64,000 nucleotides of DNA from Branchiostoma floridae (lineage: Eukaryota; Chordata; Leptocardii; Amphioxiformes; Branchiostomatidae): assembly GCF_000003815.2 (NCBI RefSeq), contig NC_049987.1:21999218-22063217 (forward strand), read 5' to 3'. Both the position numbers and the translations under genes were made by a program. Position 1 is the stretch's first letter; every line of letters starts with the position of its first letter. A model generated the notes under the pieces. That model had not been told where the DNA came from, did no database searches, and worked only from the letters and a program-made list of their open reading frames with translations. Shown here piece by piece: positions 1-13,600 of this stretch.

Positions 1-154
1 AGTTTTATCTAGCTGTGTTTCTCATCATTGGGTGATCAAAATATTCCAATTGGCCTGGGTTTCTAAACTTTCAATAATTTATTAGCTGTCCTCAAGCAAG
101 TGACTGTGGTGACAACAGGATATTAAGACATTGGAAAGAGGCCTGGGTTCCAGT
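1..154. other. Left-edge intergenic sequence
   Basis: No coding signal seen. It ends in the left 8-bp target-site duplicate (147-154) of the MITE that follows. Confidence 0.5.
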
Positions 155-373
155 TAGTCTCTACCAGGCTCCATAGGTCACTGGGAAAACCATAGAAATG
201 GAACAAATAGAGGTAAGCCTGCCAGAGAAGCACAGCCGGCTAGGGAACAGCTTATGGCCTAACAGAGTGAAGAAATGATTGTTCTGGCCGGCTGACTCCC
301 CTAGTGTACTATGACTCTATTTGTTCAATTTCTACACTTAGAACACAGATCCACGAAGCCTGATAGAGGCTAA
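155..373. mobile_element. hAT-like MITE, TAGTCTCTACCAG family (copy 1)
   Basis: A non-coding element of about 218 bp with imperfect inverted ends: TAGTCTCTACCAGGCTCC at the left and its inverse around GCCTGATAGAGGCTA at the right. A second inner pair, AACAAATAGAG and CTCTATTTGTT, is also inverted. Flanked by an 8-bp direct repeat, GTTCCAGT, at 147-154 and 374-381, as expected for hAT-type insertion. Related copies lie at 22109-22385 and about 23770-23960. Confidence 0.75.
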
Positions 374-483
374 GTTCCAGTATCTGTATGTGTGTGTGGT
401 AGCCTGAGTACCATCCTGTGTAGGTATTGCTGGCGGAATCTTTCTGTGGTTACCATGCAAAAAGATAGAGCTAGCAGTAACTA

Positions 484-940
484 TGGAGGATGATGAACCC
501 TGAAATCTCACCTAGCTGCACAAACTGTGGTGCTGTGGAGACCACCAACCACTTCCTGTACCACTGCCCTCGCTATGAAAAGGAAAGACAACACATGCTG
601 CTAGAAGTGGAGAATATATATGAGACATACAACACAACAGAGGACAGCAGAGACACAGACATCACTACGCTTGCTGGAATGAGAGAAGACCTTTCAGAAG
701 GAATCAACAAACAGATGTACATGGCCTTCTCCCAGTACATTGAGAGTACACACCGTTTCGACGTACTCTCCTAGAAACTCCTCCAGCAACTCTCAAGCAC
801 AAGGAACCAAGAGTTAAATACCAAGAGAGACTATTGACTCAAATGCAAACCATGTGTTACTCAGCACCAAGAGGCCACGTCTAGCGAAATAATAGACGTT
901 AAACGAGGACAACAACAACAACAACAAATGATACGCAGAC
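484..940 (+). mobile_element. 3' end of a non-LTR retrotransposon (LINE)
   Basis: Frame 490-774 encodes a short C-terminal piece with the zinc-knuckle-like pattern C-x2-C-x8-H-x4-C (CTNCGAVETTNHFLYHCPRY). This pattern is typical of the segment that follows reverse transcriptase in many LINEs (zf-RVT). After the stop come about 110 nt of 3' UTR, a small hairpin near 880-900 and an (ACA)n tail at about 907-928. No reverse transcriptase core is present, so this is a severely 5'-truncated dead copy. The clade cannot be told from this piece. Confidence 0.7.
490..774 (+). pseudogene. LINE ORF2 C-terminal fragment (zf-RVT knuckle)
   Basis: A 94-residue open frame with no upstream catalytic domain. 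The Cys/His knuckle sits at about residues 10-29, followed by an acidic, helical tail. It is a relic of a longer ORF2, not an independent gene. Confidence 0.65.
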
Positions 941-1415
941 TACGTGAGTGGACTTGGGGGGTATGACTTGGGCACAAGGGTTTGAATCCAGCTGTCAAAT
1001 TACGAGTCCGTCTTTGCTTGTCTTGTCCTATCCAGCTGAGTTGTAAAGGTAGCGGGCCAGTTCTACATTATGAGAATCATGCGTAACTTACTCCCTGGGT
1101 AAAGATAGTCTGGTTTGTGACAGGACACAAATTAAGGAGGGTAACCCTGAAGTCACTTTGAATTTGGAAAGACATTGAGATTTTGGAACACTTGATTTTA
1201 TACTATTCCAATTGGTATATTAACATCATGTGCTATAACTGAATGTGCAGCAATCCTTAGCCCTATCATAAACACGATAAAAGACATTTTAGAAGCTTCT
1301 AAAAGAATAGATCAAATTTTAATGTACCTCAAAGGGACTTCTCTCTACATAATGGTATCATCAAAATATCTCTACCAAAAATAATAGAATTTCGGGCTTT
1401 TAAATCACTGCTGTC
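941..1415. other. Intergenic, no feature recognised
   Basis: AT-rich unique-looking sequence without long open frames, RNA genes or clear repeats. Confidence 0.5.
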
Positions 1416-1417
1416 TT

Positions 1418-1606
1418 TCCAAATAACGTTAGTTCACCTTTATCCGTTGGGTAACCTATATCTGTTGTTTTTAAAATTTAGGGATATCAAGTCGACGGAA
1501 GGTGCTTTCAAATCTGCAATATTTTAAGTATCTTTTTTTACATATTGGAAATATTAAAACCGACGCCTGTTAGTCGACTTGATATCCCTTTAGAAGTGTC
1601 CTGTAC
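1418..1606. mobile_element. Palindromic MITE, GTTCACCTTTATCC family (copy 1)
   Basis: Starts with TTAGTTCACCTTTATCCG and contains the internal inverted pair GATATCAAGTCGAC (about 1481-1496) and GTCGACTTGATATC (about 1573-1588). Related copies lie at 53905-54118 and 60781-60945; the 54 kb copy shows both ends, TAGTTCACCTTTAT and ATAAAGGTGAACTA. The right end is missing here. Confidence 0.6.
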
Positions 1607-1929
1607 TAGTTGCATTGGGGGGGGGGGGATTTCCCCTTGGGCACATGGTATCACGTACCACAACAAAATACTCAGACGCAAACATTCTCAATCATGTTCA
1701 CAGTGATATTTTTATTCCGCCCCGTCCCAGATCGCCTTACCGTCCGGGAGCGGACGCCTCTATATTAACGCTGGTCTCAACCAAAACGGCGACAAACGAA
1801 ATGCGACAGCTGTCCGCTCTCCGATGTCAGCGCAGAATTTGGCGACGAAAATGTGGCCACGCCTTTGGTGTGGTGAGGGGCTAAGTGAATGCCAGCCATG
1901 CCCCACACATGGTCGGTATGTCTGGAGTC

Positions 1930-2845
1930 TGTGGCATGTGGATTGACGTGCGCGGAACACAAACTGAGAGGGTAACACTCACCAAGGATATCATCACCTC
2001 TAACTATGTAATACAGCAAGTATCGGGTGATAAAGAGGAAACCAACAACTGAGAGACAACTGTGAAGTCGGGGAAACAGTCTTCTCAGTCAATACTCAGA
2101 GAACATGTAACACTTTTACTTTGCATTTTCAAACTGAGAGGCTAACACTTACCAAGGATATCATCACCTCTAACTAATGTTACAGCAAGTATTGGGTGAT
2201 AAAGAGGAAACCAACAACTGAGAAGTCTGGAAACAGTCAAACACTTTTACTCAGAGAATACACAATAATTTTACTTCCCAATTTCAAATTTGGAAATTTT
2301 TCACACAAATCATTTTTCACACATCAACTATATTACAGCAAGTGGCGATAAAGAGTGAACCAACAACTTTGAAGTCAGGGAAACAGTCAACGCTTTTACT
2401 CAGAGAACATATGATATTTGAACATTGCTATTTCAAATTTGGAAAGATATTTTTCACACATCATGCGGATTGACGTGTGTGGAACACAAACTGAGAGGCT
2501 GACACTCACCAAGGATATCATCACCTCTAACTATGTAACAGCAAGTGGCTGGCGATAAAGAGTAAACCAACAACTGAGAGACAACTGCGAAGTCGGGATA
2601 ACAGTCAACACTTTTACTCAGAGAATACATTACAATCTTACTTCGCAATTTCAAATTTGGAAATTTTTCACACAATTCATTTTTCACACATCACCTCTAA
2701 CTATTATAGTGGCGATAAAGAGAAAACCAATAACTGAGAGACAACTGTGAAGTCGGGGAAACAATCAACACTTTTACTCAGAGAACACAGAAACATTTGT
2801 ACATTGCAATTTCAAATTTGGGAAGACATTTTTCATACATGTACA
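1930..2845. repeat. Five-unit degenerate tandem repeat, about 160-205 bp per unit
   Basis: The marker GATAAAGAG recurs at about 2030, 2190, 2346, 2552 and 2712. Each unit also carries ACTGAGAG, GGATATCATCACCTCTAACTA and ACACTTTTACTCAGAGAA in the same order. Units differ by substitutions and small indels. The short open frames that cross it differ from unit to unit, so it is not coding. Confidence 0.75.
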
Positions 2846-3652
2846 TCAAGGTCACCCTGTTCAACATTTCAACTTGTGACCAGAACATGTTATTTAAAAG
2901 CAACAACATCTGAAATATTCGTGTGCTCTGACATAATTTAAGTGATCAAACAACGTAGTGCTTTGTCATACAAATACACAGTTAAGTACCACTTCTTTGC
3001 TTACATTATTATAAGTTACTACAAATATTGTCTTTTGAAGACTTTCATTGATTCAATGTTTCTTAACAATAATTATCCTTAACAGACTGCTAAAATGAAG
3101 ATATGTCAATCTCTCTGCACTGGTAACATTTCGTTCTAATGTTTATAACAGGTTGATGAGCGAAACAGAGGTAGGGAAGTGAGCTGCAGTCCTTTTCACA
3201 ACGAAGCAACATATACATACAGGTCAGTAGCATTCATAATACTTAACTGCATTAAAAATGTGTAACTTGCGGTAACATTAAATACTTTCTTCTGCATTTT
3301 GCATAAATTTTATCCAACTGAATTTCAAACTGGTAACATAATCAATATAATACTGTTCAATACACCACTTTTCAGGGCCAAAAATGATTTCAAATTTTCA
3401 GTCCCTGAATTTGGGAGAAAGTACTAGTATGTCTGTGTGACAGTATTCCTTTGAGGGTTTGACATGACCTTGGCATTTGACCTTGAAAGTGTCAGTTGCC
3501 ACCACAGATATGAATGTCAATCATCGTACTGACAGGGAAAACTCACACCCTGACAAACTCAGCTGGGGGAAGAGAACCGTTTGGAATGTAGCTTCAACTC
3601 GCAGCCATGCAGCCGGCAGTGTCATTTACGTGTAGATAATAATGCTAGTCAC
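2846..3652. other. Intergenic DNA downstream of the T-box gene
   Basis: AT-rich, with no open frame of note. The 3' end of the Tbx transcript probably falls at or just past its right edge. Confidence 0.45.
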
Positions 3653-3658
3653 TTTATT
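3653..3658 (-). terminator. Candidate poly(A) signal of the T-box gene
   Basis: AATAAA on the minus strand, about 296 nt past the Tbx stop codon. A closer ATTAAA variant lies at about 3935-3940. Chosen on position and consensus only. Confidence 0.4.
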
Positions 3659-3953
3659 TTTCCAATTGCAAAGGCACCAAAGGAAAACCAACATTTACAA
3701 ATACATTTTTTGTGTGTATTACTGGCTGTACACTTGAGAAATATTTTGATTTAATCCGTACTATGGTATCTTTTGACATAACATATGAGTTTTCGATATA
3801 TCTATTTAAAGCCCAACATTTAAAGTTTTCATTCTCTCAAATTTGAAATGACATAGAGCGTAACAGAATTTTCTGGACAAGAATGGCATTGCTTGCCAGC
3901 ATATAATATTTACATTCATTGATTATTGATATTGATTTAATCTGTGATTGTCT

Positions 3954-4681
3954 TTATACTAGTGATGCCTGAGGACTGGGTATTCTGTGCACCGCCAGCC
4001 TGTACTGTCCATGCAGGTAGCTGTAGCCACTGGGGGCAGAGGTCGGCAGGGCAGAGGTCGGGAGGGCAGAGGTCGGAAGGGCGGAGGTCGGGAGGGCAGA
4101 GGTCGGCAGCACCTGCAGGTTGTTGAAGTACGGATGTGGGAAGGTCGCGGAGGTGCAGAAGGTCGGGGAGAGGTGAGAGGTCGTAGGGCAAGAGGAAGTT
4201 CCGGATGTGGAGGGGCTGATGGGAAGGTAGGAGTGGGGGGAAGACCCGGCGCTGCAGTTCCGTGGGGATGGGTAGGGGGCGCCCAGGAGCGGGCTGTGCT
4301 GGGTCGGGCTCAAGGTCGTCTGGGAGAAGTGGGGGCTGCTGGGAAGGTACTGGTAGGGAATGCTGGGAGGCTGCGTGGCCGTCTGTCGGACGTAGTCGTC
4401 GGGATGTGGCAACGCCGGTGATTCCGGCATCAGCGGATGTCTGCACATACTTCCTGTCGCACTGCATTGTGGGTGCGCCAGTCGGGGACTGTCGGAGGGG
4501 AGGTCAGCGGAGAACACGTTCTCCTTGTTGATGGACGTCCGCTGGGACGGCTCGTGGTAGCGCTCGGGCGTGAGGCACGCCTGTCCCTCGCGGCAGCCCA
4601 CATTGAAGGTGTTGGGCGCCAGGTAGAATGCTGTGGGAGGGGAGGGGGGCTGCAGCATCCCCGACATCAGCTTCTCTTCTT
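3954..4681 (-). CDS. Tbx15/18/22: Tbx15/18/22 exon 7 (C-terminal domain and stop)
   Basis: Residues 324-565, rich in Pro, Ser, Tyr and His, a typical low-complexity effector tail. It begins [13 protein letters not shown] and includes five LPTSA pentapeptides encoded by a 15-bp tandem repeat at about 4034-4108. The stop is at 3954-3956. Confidence 0.88.
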
Positions 4682-7600
4682 CTGCAATTAAAAGAAAAAG
4701 TTTGTTAAACAAATGCCAAAATATAGACTTAACTCACAATACCGTTTACCATGCGTATCCATAAAACAAAACTTTTTGCAACAGCCACCGGATCTTCTTC
4801 CATTCAGTAAAAAAAAGCAAATCCATTCAAGAAAATATTTTTCTAGACGTATCAATGTATATTTGCTGCTGTCTTTCGAGATCAGTTTGCTGACGGCAAG
4901 GGAGACTTCAAGAAACTACTTCTTGGAACTGATCAATATCTTAAAGATAGTAGAAGCCAGCTGCTATAAGTACACACATGCTTGAGTGTCAACTTGGCTA
5001 CCCATCTAGAAGTTCAAGGCAGCCATTTTGTCCTTGACCACCTTTAGTTCTGCTAAGGTGGAAGGTCACAGGTGCGGATCAGGGCTTGGATCTGATTGGC
5101 TGATCATTTCAACACTTAGGGGTCAGTTCAAATGAATTCTTTGGTTCTTGCGACAGCTCGGAACAATTTGACCTTGGAAGAACTGTATTTACTGAACGGA
5201 AGAGCGGCCCAAACTGGAGTAAAAACAACTCCTACCTGGCTGAAACCACTCTACTCTACTCTACTTTTTACTAACAACTTGGCGCCTTGAAATCTAGAAT
5301 ACTAAGTTTTGGGTAACCATTGTTTTGTTGTCAATGAGAGAGAGTGACAATGCCCATGAGAGTGAGAGTTTTGTTGTCATTCTACCCGGAGCAAAGAAAA
5401 CTCCTATGTGAGACCATCACGTACCTTGGCTCTTCATGGAGGTGTACTGTCCGTAGGTCAAGGGTCGACCGGCGGGGTTGTGCCAGAGGGCGTAGCTGTC
5501 CATGATGCACTCCAGCCCAGACCTGGAAACACAATAATTGGCACATTAGGGCTGTGGTCAATGACTTGTCAGTTACTAATAAGTCTTAATTAATGATGGA
5601 CATGGCACATTTGATTAGGGCTGTGGGCAATGACTCAGCAGTTAATTACTACTTAGGACAAACGATCTTAATTAATTATGACACACTGGACAGCAACATG
5701 AATTACAATTGTCAATTACTCCACAGGGACAGCTGATAGAAAAAGATGCATATAAGGAAAAGGTCACAGTTTTCCCCTCACAATATCAACCTCTGCTTGG
5801 AGAATAGATTTACAAGTCCTACAGGTAGTTTAGTTTTGACTCATGGACATGTAGGAAAATAGTTACAATGCTTGTGTCAACTTTCTCGCACTTGTAATTC
5901 ATGAAATGACGTTATTTAATGTTTAATATTTTGGTCAACTTTCTTGTGCAGCACAAGCTTTGACTTGGGCTATGACTGAAAAGCATTTCACCTCTCAGCT
6001 TTAAGAGGAACTGGACAGCTCTTATAAATCCTGATATTAAAACATGAAATGTCAGTGATCTGAACTTGAAGAGCGGCCCAAACTGGAAACCAGATTTCAT
6101 ATGTGGCCAAAGACATCTTTTCTATCCTACTTTTAATCAAAGTCTACAGAAGTTTTATCAATTTTTCCTTCTCAGAAAAACTTGTGTGTCTAAAGAACCG
6201 AGGAGACACCAAATGAAGAATTCTGCATTTGCTAGAGCCTAGAACCGTGCAATAACTTGTTTCAGTCGACCACATGCCTCTGCTGAGGTCCCAGTGTGGA
6301 CAAGAGGAGGGGCCAAATGAAGTCATCAAGGTGCACCATGAAATCTGAGGCAGGCCCCAGGGGTCAAAAGGTCACCCAAGCTTCCCTCCCACTGATATCT
6401 CCATCCAAAATGGTGGAAGACTGAGACAAGGTCACGAAGATGTTCTATTCAACTTTACTTTCACCTTCCAATGATTTTATTCCGAACAAGGTGTTCTGTC
6501 CCTAAATTGAGCAACCATTTGTACTAATGAATGTTATTCTAAAAGCAGGGAGAAAAAGGTATTAATATTATCATAGACCAAGGAGGTTATATAACCTCCT
6601 TGCATAGACTTTTGAAAGACTAGTAGAGGTGAGTAGAAACAGTCTCCTAGCTCATGGGATTTGAACCTGGACCTGCCAGCTTTCCAATTCAATGCCTATT
6701 TTGCTAGGCCAAAAGGTCCAGGCGGCGTTGGACTGGTCAGTTGGCGCTTGAACCCAGCTGTTACACTCTTGCTGACAACTAGCTGTTGGAGGTTCACAGC
6801 ATATACTCAAGTTCACAGCATATACTCAAGGTGACTGACTTAGAATTGCTACGGCACCCTCTCCTATATTTGCAGAGACTCCAAGAGAGCACAAAAGAGA
6901 CTTCACAGCTATGATAGTTTTGGATACCGACTACCCTTTACAAACATGCTCCAAGCCAACACACATGATATTTTAGGACAACTCAAATGATTTAATGCTG
7001 AGAATCAAAAGTGTCTCCATAGGCGATTTTTCCGGCTGGGCTAGAATATCAACCAGAGGCACACCTTCCAGGTAGGGGTTCCGGGATAGAACAAGTTCAA
7101 CAGGAGGACAGGAGAGTTTAACTCGAAGGAACAAACACATTCGGTCGTTTCTGATGGCGTTCAGATGGTTGCCATTGTTTGTTCATGCTGAATTATAATC
7201 AGGGGGAGGAGGGAACAGTTTATCATCAACCACAGCTCAAAACTGCTGCTGGGAAAAACCATCACTGCAGATGTGCCATGTGGAAAAGACGTGCCAAATT
7301 TGTTCCCTGTTTCCTACAATTTTGTAATCATACGTTTTGAAAATTGTGAAATGGAAACAGCTGTCAGCAAATGCCTAATAGATTGTGTAAAGGCCTTTTC
7401 AGTGGTTATGGAAATTGTCAAAGAGATCAGAAAAGAGAAAGGAACCAAAAATAGCTCAGCACTTAGACAACTGAGTACAATTCCTACCAGACAGGCAACT
7501 ACAAGTTTACACAGGGGCTTTGCCTTTAAATCTGAATCACTTTAAATCTAGATGTTAGGGTTAGGATTAGTTTCACTTAAATTTTTGCATCTGAAAAAAA

Positions 7601-10600
7601 GGAGAATATCCCTAACATATTTTGTCAGTCACGTTTATCAGATGTATTTGTTGAGACAGAACTGCTGTAAAGATACAGTTTCAGAAGAAAACAAGTGTCT
7701 CTTGTCAGAGGTTGCTGAAACACATGGTACCACTTAACGGTGTACCTTAATTGGTGAACAACTTGCCAGGCTTAAGAGATGTCTAAGTTGTTGAACCAAA
7801 CATCTTAAGCCTTCTTAGCTGATTGCTATCTCAAGAAGGCAGCTTCTGTAATGTTGAGCTCTTTAAGTCTCCCTTCTGGTAGGCTGAGTTACAGTGTAGG
7901 GAGATAAGGTAAGACAGACTGACAGGGTGGAGTAGGAGTGGGTATGCCACAGTCTCCATCAGCCCACTATGTGGGCTAAAATATTGTAGAATTTGCAGGA
8001 AAAAAGGGCACTATTTTGTCAGAGGAATTGACTTGCTTTGGAGTGTAGCTAAACTCTCTTTGGGGTGTGGCTAAGCTCTTCTTGCAAATTGTTCTTCCTT
8101 TTAGACCAACGTTTACTATTTTTTCAGTCAGTGCAAGGCCTAGGGTATGCCAGAGACTAGGTATTAAGTCACAGGAAAGAGCAAACTCTCTTTATCAGGT
8201 GCTTTGTGGGCCATCTGTTTTAACAGACATTTATAAGCTTTGTATTTCTGTACATGATGACATAAAAAGGACTCCAGGAAGAATGGTATGCACATTTTAT
8301 ATTACCAATGGAGGGTGCTCATAAACAAGCAACCAGAGATTGAGTTTGGAAAGGGTGCTAGAAATTTGATTTTCTAAGACAGGTGTCTCCAAAATTTAAT
8401 TCCTTATGACATGCTCTTTCAAAGAGCATGTCAAACTAAATGGTAACATCACATCATCTCAAAGTGACCATGTGAAGCAACATTGGATAATAAAGACAGA
8501 AAAGTGTCTCACCTGTTTCTGCCGGAGTCTCGGAAGCCCTTTGCAAACGGATTCCTGTCAATCTTCAGTCTGGTGATCTGGAGGAAATGAGGGGAAACTT
8601 TGGATCAGTGACTGCGGTGATAGAGGAGATTAGAACCAATGTTTAACAATCCATATTTAGTGTGGCATGCTTGTATACTAGTATCCTACCCATGGATCAA
8701 GATCTTCTTCGAATCCAGGGTGTGTTGCTCACCCAACTGACACGCCACTGAAAAGGGTTTCAGTTCTTAAAACCACTGTGTTTGTTACCCTCAGACCCTG
8801 TAAGTACTGTATGTACGTTGAATTTGTCTTCTCTGTCACGACCAGTGGAAGATAAGCTTAACTAGTTTGAGATTGGTAGTACAAAGCTAAACTTTCTTCC
8901 AACACAAAAGTATATACAGATCAAGTTCAAGGACGACTCATCAGTATTGATCCTGAAGAAGTACTTTTTTACACAGACGAGCTTCCAAGATGGTTTGAGA
9001 TTGCTCTCTTTTGTAATACCTTGTACATATTGGGCACTTTGTGGTCATTTTGCAAGGATCTCACCTGTTGGTTCTGGTAGGCGGTGACTGTGGTGAACAC
9101 GGTCTCTGGGAAGGCAAACGTCTGTGCCTTGTCGCCAGGTGAGATGCTGGTCTTGTTGGTGAGGTCCGTGTGTGCTGTCTTCTTGATGATGTGAACTCGG
9201 GGCTGGTACTTGTGCATGGAGTGGAGAATGATCTGTAAGATATGAGAACAAGTTCAAGTTTAGTGTCATTAGAAAGGCGATGGTCACTTGCAATTTTAAG
9301 AAACCCATTTTCACAATTTGTGAAGTTGGCAGTCCTACATTTTCACAATTTGTGAAGTTGGCAGTCCTACATTTTCACATGTAACTAAAACTTAACATCA
9401 TTTTAGACAATGGTACTTATAAAGGTGTGATCTGATCCATGCCTGAAAGAATCAGGCCATTTCGAGAATTTTGTTGCTGTTAATACTTTGCCCCATCTTT
9501 TGTCAGCAAATTAGTCACGACTCCACAACAAGTCCAACAACATGGCATTCGTAGAATACAAATTACAGTGCATTGTTTTTCATATTCTAAATCCCTGCAC
9601 TGGGATTGAATATCCTTGGTAAAATTTGAGCAGGTTATCAAATTGTTGTTCATTGCCGTTAACCAACGATGATGAAGGAGGTTCAGTGCTTTAACGTTTC
9701 TAAATCTTATGCTCTATCAAAATAGGAGATCCGCTATGATGTTATCCATAGAGTAGGATTAATATAGCCTGTCATGTCTTGATTTTCAACACATTTTCCC
9801 AGGGGTGAGCTGATCTGGCTGGTCAGACAAACCCGACACCCCGCTAGGGTCAGGATGTTATGACAAGCTCACGATATTCACTACGCATATAGGACACTTC
9901 TACGTGCACCGAAAATATCAAGAATCGTGAGCATAGAACAACCAAGGAGTGTAGCTTGTCCGAGGATTCAGTGGTTCATTGTAGTTAGTATATATTTGCA
10001 AGGTTCCCTAAACGAAAGACCATTATTTTGAGAAGTGTTTCCAAACTATAAAGTAAGTCAAACTAGGCCAGTAAACTGAGTAATAATAATTCGTCGAACA
10101 AATGATCCCCTAACTACATCTTAAATTTGTCTACTTATGAGCTTCTATGTGTATATACAGTTGATAAAGAGTTTTGTGGGCATAGCTTTTGGTGATACTG
10201 TAGTAGTATTTCATACAGTGACTAGCACTTGTGAAACTTAACCGTACTTGTTTTACTAAGTTCTATTACACAGGACGTCCAGCATGGTGTAGCCTTGAAG
10301 TTGTATAAAACGGCTTCCTAAATTGAAAGCGACCGGCGCTGCATGTTGTTTTATGAGCGGCCGGTTTCGTTTCAGCGCGAACACCCCCTCCCACACGCTC
10401 ACATCTGGGCCGCATCGCCGCAACAAATTTGGGCCTAATGACGCTTTTCCTTTTGCCGCGCCCCACATGAAATGACCTGTTGCATATTAGCGCCGACCCG
10501 GAGCACGACAGGGGAGAGTGGATCGGGAAAAATGGAGACCGTGCCGTACTCTCCAACAACTAGACCTCTAAGCGCAGTTTTCTGATTGTTACCGGGTCGG

Positions 10601-13600
10601 CTCACGGTCGAGATTTCGCTTGGAAAATGATCTTGACAAAGAATCTTTAACAGCTGTCAGGAACCCTATACTTATAACTATCAGAGAACTGTACGTGGTT
10701 GTTGAAAATAAAGAACGGTGGGGGTTGCAACTGAAGTTACTGAACCTATCCAAACGATACTAGTATGTGGTTTTGAAATATTATATTCCATCGTAAGTCA
10801 TTGAAAGAAACATATATATACATATAAGTATACTCTACTTTACTTGTACGTGGAACTAAAAGCGTTACAATTTACGTTTTTAACTTGACGTTTATATTGG
10901 GCTAATGATAAACAAAGAAGTTGTTTGGATAGTAATGATCAAAATAAATAAGTGTCTTTCCTACATTAGGATATTTGCTGCGTTTAGACCGTAGACAAAA
11001 TCATTTTCTCTTGACAACATAGCTGTCGACGTTCATCCCAAGATACAGTCATTGAGTCAAATTGAGTAGTGAGATTTCGGTGCTAGGTTAACGGACGAAA
11101 CCGCTGAAACTTCCCTTTATGCAAACATGTGTCGTTAGGTTCGTGTATCAATTTTCAACAACAACGAATAAACACAAAAACCAAGCCTGTCAACATTGTG
11201 GTTTTGGGGGCGCCGATGTTCATTTCGACCGAGGAACGACAAGTCTAGAGCTAATCCGCTAAAAGATACTGACTGCCAATGCGATTTCCGACACGGAGTC
11301 TCTGCGGTTCAGGTAAATTCAGGTACATTCAGCCAGAAAACCTTGCTCTTCGGAAGTATGCGGTTGATATTTTGCTGGTTACATTGTGCGCATCTTGAGT
11401 TTGGATAATGATATAGAACTCAAAGAGTTTACATCATCATGATCATGCACAAGTCCTGGTAAGCAAAACAAATGTAAAACTTGACAATATATGCCTCTCA
11501 AAATCGCAATTTAGTTGTGCACACAGTGTACTTAGCTATTTAATATATTTGTGGAACACATGCGACACTGACATCTCTGTTACAGGGTCTTACAGGGAGC
11601 GCACACATGTCATGTATATTCATTTTCACGCGAGCCACAAATAAACAAGACGTCAAGCTTATCAGGAGAAAATAATATTTTTCTACGGTGTCGGATTAGC
11701 ACCGTGGACACAAGAGTGTCCGGTGGTGGTTGGTGCATCACTGCGATGTGAAACGTAAATAATTTGTAACCCAAAACTTCCACGGATAATAATTTAGATA
11801 TCGCAGAAGAGTAGAGAGAAGCACAAATAGTGTCCAGTGTTTTTCCGTTGCTCATAATTTTTTCTCACTTTTTCGTTCCTCCGAAAAAAGATACATACGA
11901 GTACTCAGTTCATAAGCAGGCAAGCAAACAAAAATGTGTACAGTACAGCATAAAATCTTGGTTAAATTTAAAATACCATTTCTCTTGGTGATATGGAAGA
12001 AGTCTAAACCATATACAGTACTTGTTGGGGCTAGCTACTTGGCAAGACATACTGGTAGACTAATTTCTTTGTCAAAACAATTAAATAGGCCATATGTGAT
12101 ATAGCTGGTCAGCTATACGCTAGTATCCAGCCAAATTCTCCGATAAATTCCTCACCCTATTTGCCGAATGTCTACCATTTATCTCAGGCTATTCGTCAAA
12201 CTTCATCTGTATAGATTTTTCACCACGCTCACCCAAGAAAGTAGCGTGTTAGATAATTAAATAACTCCATAAATAAGATGAACACCCCGATGACAGCTAC
12301 CGCTTCATTAGCACGTGCGGTATAATTTGCTACAATCAGACACATCCATAAACACCTATGAATAATGTTGTGGTTGGACACATGTGGACTAAACACAAAA
12401 CAGGGGACGCGTTCTATATACAAATGTAATAGACTAGAGTAGACAGATTTTATACTGAAGTTCTACACTATTTGTTTGTTTGTCCCCTTTCATGTTAACT
12501 GCAATTAACCCTCAAGCAAGAATTTGCAATAAACTGTTCCAATCTCTCTACTAGCTTTTTACCTTGTCGCAATGGTTAGCGGACATTTGAGAGTGTGTAC
12601 CAAAATTGAATAGTTCGTCTCTACTCACATTCAACCGTACGAAGATCTAGTCTACATCGGACTTTTTTTTTATGACAAAATGAAAACTTAAAACGTCCTC
12701 GTATTAGCAGAAATCGACCATAGTAGCTACGGTTCGTTATTTTACTAGAGGAAAGTTGAGGAACTAGCCACAGAGACACTTTATCAACCCGGTGACTGAC
12801 ACCGCTTGGCAAGCGCTCGCCCTATTTCGTCAAATTTGCACCATATAGATCAAGCCCGGACCCAAGAGGAGTGAATACTAGTACTGTAAAGTAGAGACTG
12901 TTGAGTTGAATCTCTGGGTGCGGAAAGCTGTTGTCTGTCCGGCCAGCCGGATGATGTATGACNNNNNNNNNNNNNNNNNNNNNNNNNNNNNNNNNNNNNN
13001 NNNNNNNNNNNNNNNNNNNNNNNNNNNNNNNNNNNNNNNNNNNNNNNNNNNNNNNNNNNNNNGAAGAACGCAGCGCCGGACACATGGACACTTGGCTGTG
13101 CGCTGGCGGACAACTGTTCTACTGTTCTACAACTAGTATATACGCTACAAGCAAAGGTTTCGGTCGGGATATACTCTCAAAGCAGAGGTTCGGATCCGGC
13201 TGTGGAAAAGTATAGAATATGTCTACTCTAGTCTATTACATAGAAAGCGTCCCCTGGTTTATGTTTTAGACCACATGTGCCCAACTACAACATTATTCAT
13301 ACTCATAGGTGTTTATGGATGGGTCTGATTGTAGCAAATTATACCACACGTGCTAATGAAGCGGTAGCTGTCATCGGTGTGTTCATCTTATTTATGAGTT
13401 ATTTAATTATCTTACACGCTACATTCTTGGGGGTGCGTCGCGTAAAATTTATACAGATGAAGTTTAACGAATAGTGGTGTCAATACTTACAACTCGAGAG
13501 CTTCAATTTAGACATGACTACAAGTTCCGTTAACTTTTTCATGAGAAAACAGTCGTTTTAAAAAGCGCGGCCCCGTTTTCGGACTGTGTATATTGTTTTA

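Noticed and set aside
3987-4531. Plus-strand Gly/Arg-rich frames
   Set aside because: Antisense of the Tbx C-terminal exon and its 15-bp repeat.
8395-8430. Hairpin GACATGCTCTTT / AAAGAGCATGTC in Tbx intron 5
   Set aside because: Perfect but short; no sign of a microRNA precursor length or of a transposon.
12822-13215. Frames crossing the run of N
   Set aside because: The gap is 100 placeholder bases; the frame is unknown.
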